Source: Oehlia diaphana (lineage: Eukaryota > Glomeromycota > Glomeromycetes > Glomerales > Glomeraceae). Taken from it: 10,988 bases of DNA. Each line of letters starts with the position of its first letter. Positions within the stretch are counted from its first letter, which is position 1. The DNA is taken from NCBI GenBank assembly GCA_003833135.1, contig QZLH01000072.1, positions 8,196 to 19,183 on the forward strand, written 5' to 3'. Shown piece by piece: positions 8,277 to 10,988 of the stretch. The position numbers and the translations under genes were made by a program. A model generated the notes under the pieces. The model had not been told where the DNA came from, ran no database searches, and saw only the letters and a list, made by a program, of their open reading frames with translations.

Positions 8277-8914
8277 TGAATAGATATCATTTCTTCAAAA
8301 CTGTTGGAATTAGATTATATGTTTTTTTGTCTTAATAATTATTAGTGTAGTTTACATATTTTTTATAGCACATTTACACACATGTAGCATACATTAGTTA
8401 GATCATGGGGAAATCACCTGATTTATAATATACATATTAGATCATCAAAGAACGAGTGTGGGACGCAAGCTCATGATACATGAAATTTCTATATTATTGT
8501 AAATAATTGTTTTTTGATAAATTTTTTTTTCCTAAGCCCTCTTGCTAGCTAGAGAACTACCCATACAGATAACACTTACAACCGCTATATTTTTTTTTTA
8601 AAAAAAAAATTGCCGATTTATTTATTAAAACCCATTCTACCCTATATTCTGTATAAGTTGCATAATGATACCTTCACATTATTTCGGACTGAGTTTGATT
8701 GCATTCGTTCCAAGATAAAAGAAACAATGTTTGAATTCAAAGTCTTAAAGAATATTTACGTAATATCAACTAATTATTTTACCATTTATATTCTAATGCG
8801 ATTTTCTTGTAATACAATGTCGGAAATCACCTTACTTGATTTGATTCAATAGATTTACGAATAAACTACATATATCGTCAGTTTGTTTTTATTGTATCTT
8901 AGATCATTCTCATT
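8277..8914. other. Spacer upstream of the SPRY gene, no gene recognised
   Basis: A/T-rich DNA between the decayed gene and the SPRY gene. It contains a perfect 22-base palindrome, A-T10-A10-T, at 8589-8610. A frame at 8610-8852 is open for 80 codons but begins at TTG, has no ATG near its start and resembles nothing known, so I do not call it. The last 60 bases before 8915 are T-rich and probably include the SPRY promoter and 5' leader, with no clear TATA element at a standard distance. Confidence 0.55.
8589..8610. repeat. Perfect T10-A10 palindrome
   Basis: Ten T followed by ten A, flanked by A and T, give a 22-base perfect palindrome. Such tracts are stiff, disfavour nucleosomes and can mark promoter regions, but here it lies about 300 bases upstream of the SPRY start and may be simple slippage. 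Confidence 0.7.
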
Positions 8915-9914
8915 ATGACTCAAATCACAAAATTAAATAATCCTCAACCGTCTATTCCAAATTATCTACGAGATACTTGGATAGATAAGCATAATAAAAC
9001 TTCCCTTAAACCCATACCATTACCTACGCACTGGGATCCTAGCGAGTGTTCGCCTAATTTGAAGATTCAAGATGGTCTTCAACTTTTATACATAGGACTT
9101 GGAAGAAATATTTGGGATACTGGAGCTGTGAGAGCTAATTGTCCTATTCCTTGTGAAGCTGGAATATATTATTTTGAAATGGAGGTTATCGATATGGGTG
9201 AACGAGGGTATGTTTAACTTACTTATTCCACAAAACGTTAATACAAATAAGCGAAAATTTTCTTTCAAAATAGGAATATCGGTTTGGGATTTGGAAAGAA
9301 AAGTTGTCCTCTCACTAGAATGCCAGGATGGGAAAAAGATTCGATAGGATATCATGGTGATGATGGGTAATTAATCAGTGCTAGGAGAGTGGATACTACT
9401 TAAAATAAACTAATATCATTTTTCAATTTCAAGATTGGTCTTCTTTGAAAGCCCGGTTGGCAGAGAATATGGTGCTTTATATTCAACTGGGGATACGGCT
9501 GGATGTGGGGTTAATTTCTTAAATGGGACCGTATTTTTTACAAAGAATGGAATTCACTTAGGTAATACCTACGAAATCATTGTAGTAACTGAAAGTTTTT
9601 TGTATAATTTGTAGATTCTATTATGTATAGTCTCTGGTATTTACCTTTTTTTTTATTGAATAATAGGTATTGCATCAACACATATATTTGATGGAGATAT
9701 ATATCCAACTGTTGGATTAATAAGTCCTAATGAATGTGTAGAAATGAATTTTGGACTAAAGCCCTTTAAATTTGATATTGATCAATATGCAAAGGTATTT
9801 CTTTTTTATTATTTATAGATCTAATACAGGCATTTATTTAACCATCATTTTTTATATTAGCATGCATTTGCTGATGCTGAAAATCAAAAAAGCAAGATAA
9901 AGAAAGATTCTTGA
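8915..9914 (+). CDS. Stand-alone RanBPM/Vid30-type SPRY domain protein, 231 residues, five exons
   Basis: Exons by reading frame and splice sites: 8915-9207, 9274-9366, 9434-9561, 9667-9794 and 9861-9914. They join in frame into 231 codons plus TGA. The introns are 66, 67, 105 and 66 bases, with GTATGT, GTAATT, GTAATA and GTATTT donors and AG acceptors. The SPRY (B30.2-like) domain spans about 40-205: AVRANCPIPCEAGIYYFEME (71-90), GLGFGKKSCPLTRMPGWEKD (101-120), SIGYHGDDG (121-129), YSTGDTAGCGVNFLNGTVFF (145-164), TKNGIHLG (165-172), YPTVGLISPNECVEMNFG (184-201). This closely follows the SPRY domain of RanBP9/10 and yeast Vid30/Gid1, a protein-binding module of the GID/CTLH ubiquitin ligase. 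The LisH, CTLH and CRA parts are absent; a short Lys-rich tail ends the protein. There is no membrane segment, which argues against the Ssh4/Ear1 type. Likely a cytosolic or nuclear binding protein; partner unknown. Confidence 0.92.
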
Positions 9915-9954
9915 ACTAAAAAGATATATTTATTATTTATATGTTATATGTTTA

Positions 9955-9960
9955 AATAAA
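9955..9960 (+). terminator. AATAAA polyadenylation signal for the SPRY gene
   Basis: AATAAA lies 41 bases after the SPRY stop codon, followed by TATATA-rich and T-rich sequence. Use is inferred from position; the hexamer is frequent in this A/T-rich flank. Confidence 0.45.
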
Positions 9961-10373
9961 TATATATAATAAATATATATATATACTTTTTTTGTATTAG
10001 ATTTAATCTTAATTTATTATTTTTTTTAAAAAAAAAGGCATTTTTTTTTGTGAATATTCTTTGTTAATATTAATTATAGTAGATGATTTACAACTTATTA
10101 TTGTAAAAATAACATTTTAATTAATTAGGAAAAAAAATTATTTAACAATAAATAAATAAGTTTTTTTAACTAATTGAAAATAATTTATTATTATTTATTA
10201 GCTTTCTTAATATTTTATAAAAAATGTAATTTAATAAATACATTAAATACATAAAAATACATTTTTGAAAGGTTTGTATTTAATTCAATATTTTATATAT
10301 ATTCATATTTTTTCAAGATTTAGTTATAGCATTATCTCTATATAGATCATATATGAAAAATTAGTTATCATTT

Positions 10374-10498
10374 ACCAATTGGTTATATGTCCAATTGGTA
10401 ACTGATTTTTTTAACTACCATTTGAATATATAATTCAATTAATTACCAATCAGTTTTAAAATAACTAATTGATAACTGATTAATTGCTAATTGATTTA
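10374..10498. repeat. ACCAATTGGT / AACTGATT repeat cluster
   Basis: ACCAATTGGT at 10374-10383 is a perfect 10-base palindrome, and CCAATTGG recurs at 10391-10398 followed by TAACTGATTTTTTTAAC. Further on, TTACCAATCAGTTTTAAAATAAC (from about 10442), GATAACTGATT and GCTAATTGATT repeat the same core in both orientations. The shared core ACTGATTGGTAA is related to the hairpin unit at the window end. Probably degenerate ends of a repeat family. Confidence 0.45.
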
Positions 10499-10658
10499 TA
10501 ATATTTAATTCATATATTAAAGTCAAAAAATTAAAATTATAGTTTTGTAAAGCAAATTAAATTATACTTATTCCAAATATTTGAATTATATTTTTACTAT
10601 TGAAAATTATTTATTAATTAGTCATTAATCTAATATACAGTATATAGCTAGTATAAAA

Positions 10659-10761
10659 AATTCCAGTTTTGCTAAAAATTTACTGGAATTGGAAACTGGA
10701 ATATTGGAAACAACTGGAATATTAATGGAATATATATTGGAACATCAAAATACTGGAATTT
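10659..10761. repeat. CTGGAAT repeat block with flanking inverted copy
   Basis: CTGGAAT occurs four times (near 10683, 10696, 10714 and 10753), with intervening TTGGAA and ATGGAAT variants. An inverted copy, AATTCCAGT at 10659-10667, pairs perfectly with ACTGGAATT at 10682-10690 across a 14-base loop. It looks like a decayed minisatellite or the end of a non-autonomous element; no function is evident. Confidence 0.5.
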
Positions 10762-10925
10762 TTAATGAAACAGGTTCAAAATTAATTTCAGTATTTCAGT
10801 ATAATATATATATCATTTAAATTAATTTTAAATTATAGAAATCTTTTTTTTTTTTTACATAGAAAAATTTTTTCAATATGTCAAACTATTTCCAAACACA
10901 GGTCGAAATGTGAAAAATCAGGCAT

Positions 10926-10988
10926 CAATCAGTCACCAATCGGGCACCAATCAGGTAGCTGATTGGTGACTGATTGGTGACCGATTGG
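10926..10988. repeat. Long hairpin of 11-base ATTGGTGACTG units, cut by right window edge
   Basis: The left arm (10926-10954) consists of CAATCAGTCAC, CAATCGGGCAC and CAATCAG. A four-base loop, GTAG (10955-10958), is followed by the right arm (10959-10988), which reads CTG, ATTGGTGACTG, ATTGGTGACCG, ATTGG. The arms pair over about 29 bases with a few mismatches. Each arm is itself a tandem array of an 11-base unit, so this is both a palindrome and a tandem repeat. G/C content is well above the surrounding DNA. It may be a transposon terminus, a foldback-type element or a satellite boundary; it continues beyond the window. Confidence 0.7.

Larger units (their letters stand above)
9961..10988. 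other. Very A/T-rich 3' spacer with three repeat structures, no gene seen
   Basis: About 1 kb of low-complexity A/T-rich DNA with poly-A and poly-T tracts. No open frame of useful length occurs on either strand. It holds an ACTGATTGG/ACCAATCAG repeat cluster, a CTGGAAT repeat block and a terminal hairpin, each listed separately. Confidence 0.7.

Noticed and set aside
8610..8852. Plus-strand 80-codon frame ending 63 bases before the SPRY start
   Set aside because: No ATG near its start (begins at TTG next to an A-tract), no recognised family, and no splice sites that would join it to the SPRY gene in frame.
9086..9355. Minus-strand 89-codon frame and plus-strand 9153-9347 frame over the SPRY gene
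   Set aside because: Both are shadows of SPRY exons 1-2 and the intron between them; the spliced model explains the region fully.
1..10988. tRNA, rRNA, CRISPR array, phage or plasmid features
   Set aside because: No tRNA box-B-like GGTTCGA context, no rRNA stretch and no evenly spaced direct repeats with unique spacers were seen. The spliced genes indicate eukaryotic nuclear DNA, where CRISPR is not expected.

Overview
The window looks like nuclear DNA from a filamentous fungus, most likely an arbuscular mycorrhizal species of the Rhizophagus type (Glomeromycotina). The grounds are very A/T-rich intergenic DNA, genes split by short GT..AG introns of about 64-105 bases, a hAT transposase of a style common in that group, a DUF4419 protein, a SPRY protein and a coiled-coil fragment of the SLRELNAKLLAEI type. 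The species assignment is inference from remembered family patterns, not from a search.

Layout. Bases 1-1662 (minus strand) hold the N-terminal and central parts of a hAT-family transposase. It is clearly dead: it has nonsense codons, a frameshift, a damaged splice donor and a damaged BED zinc finger, and it runs off the left edge. Bases 1663-3859 are A/T-rich spacer with a possible 115-base MITE (1896-2010) and a cluster of TTGACTTGAGT-like inverted repeats (about 2890-3150). Bases 3860-4924 (plus) are an intact, intronless 354-residue DUF4419 gene followed by two AATAAA signals.

Bases 5205-5285 (minus) keep a 26-codon coiled-coil fragment. From about 5476 to 8276 lies a long stretch richer in G/C than its flanks. 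Protein-like reading frames follow one another there in changing phases with many stops. I read it as one or more decayed genes of unknown family, with a recognisable intron at 6464-6535 and a C-terminal part that faintly resembles a nuclease-like fold.

Bases 8915-9914 (plus) are an intact five-exon gene for a 231-residue SPRY protein of the RanBPM/Vid30 type, without the LisH-CTLH-CRA part of that family. The last kilobase is A/T-rich spacer with three repeat structures, ending in a long hairpin built on an 11-base unit that continues past the window.

Only two genes look functional (DUF4419 and SPRY). They point the same way but are 4 kb apart with decayed DNA between them, and nothing suggests that they work in one pathway. 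The rest is transposon and gene debris typical of a repeat-rich genome compartment. I did not find a convincing new biological system; the decayed 5476-8276 region and the terminal hairpin deserve the closest second look.
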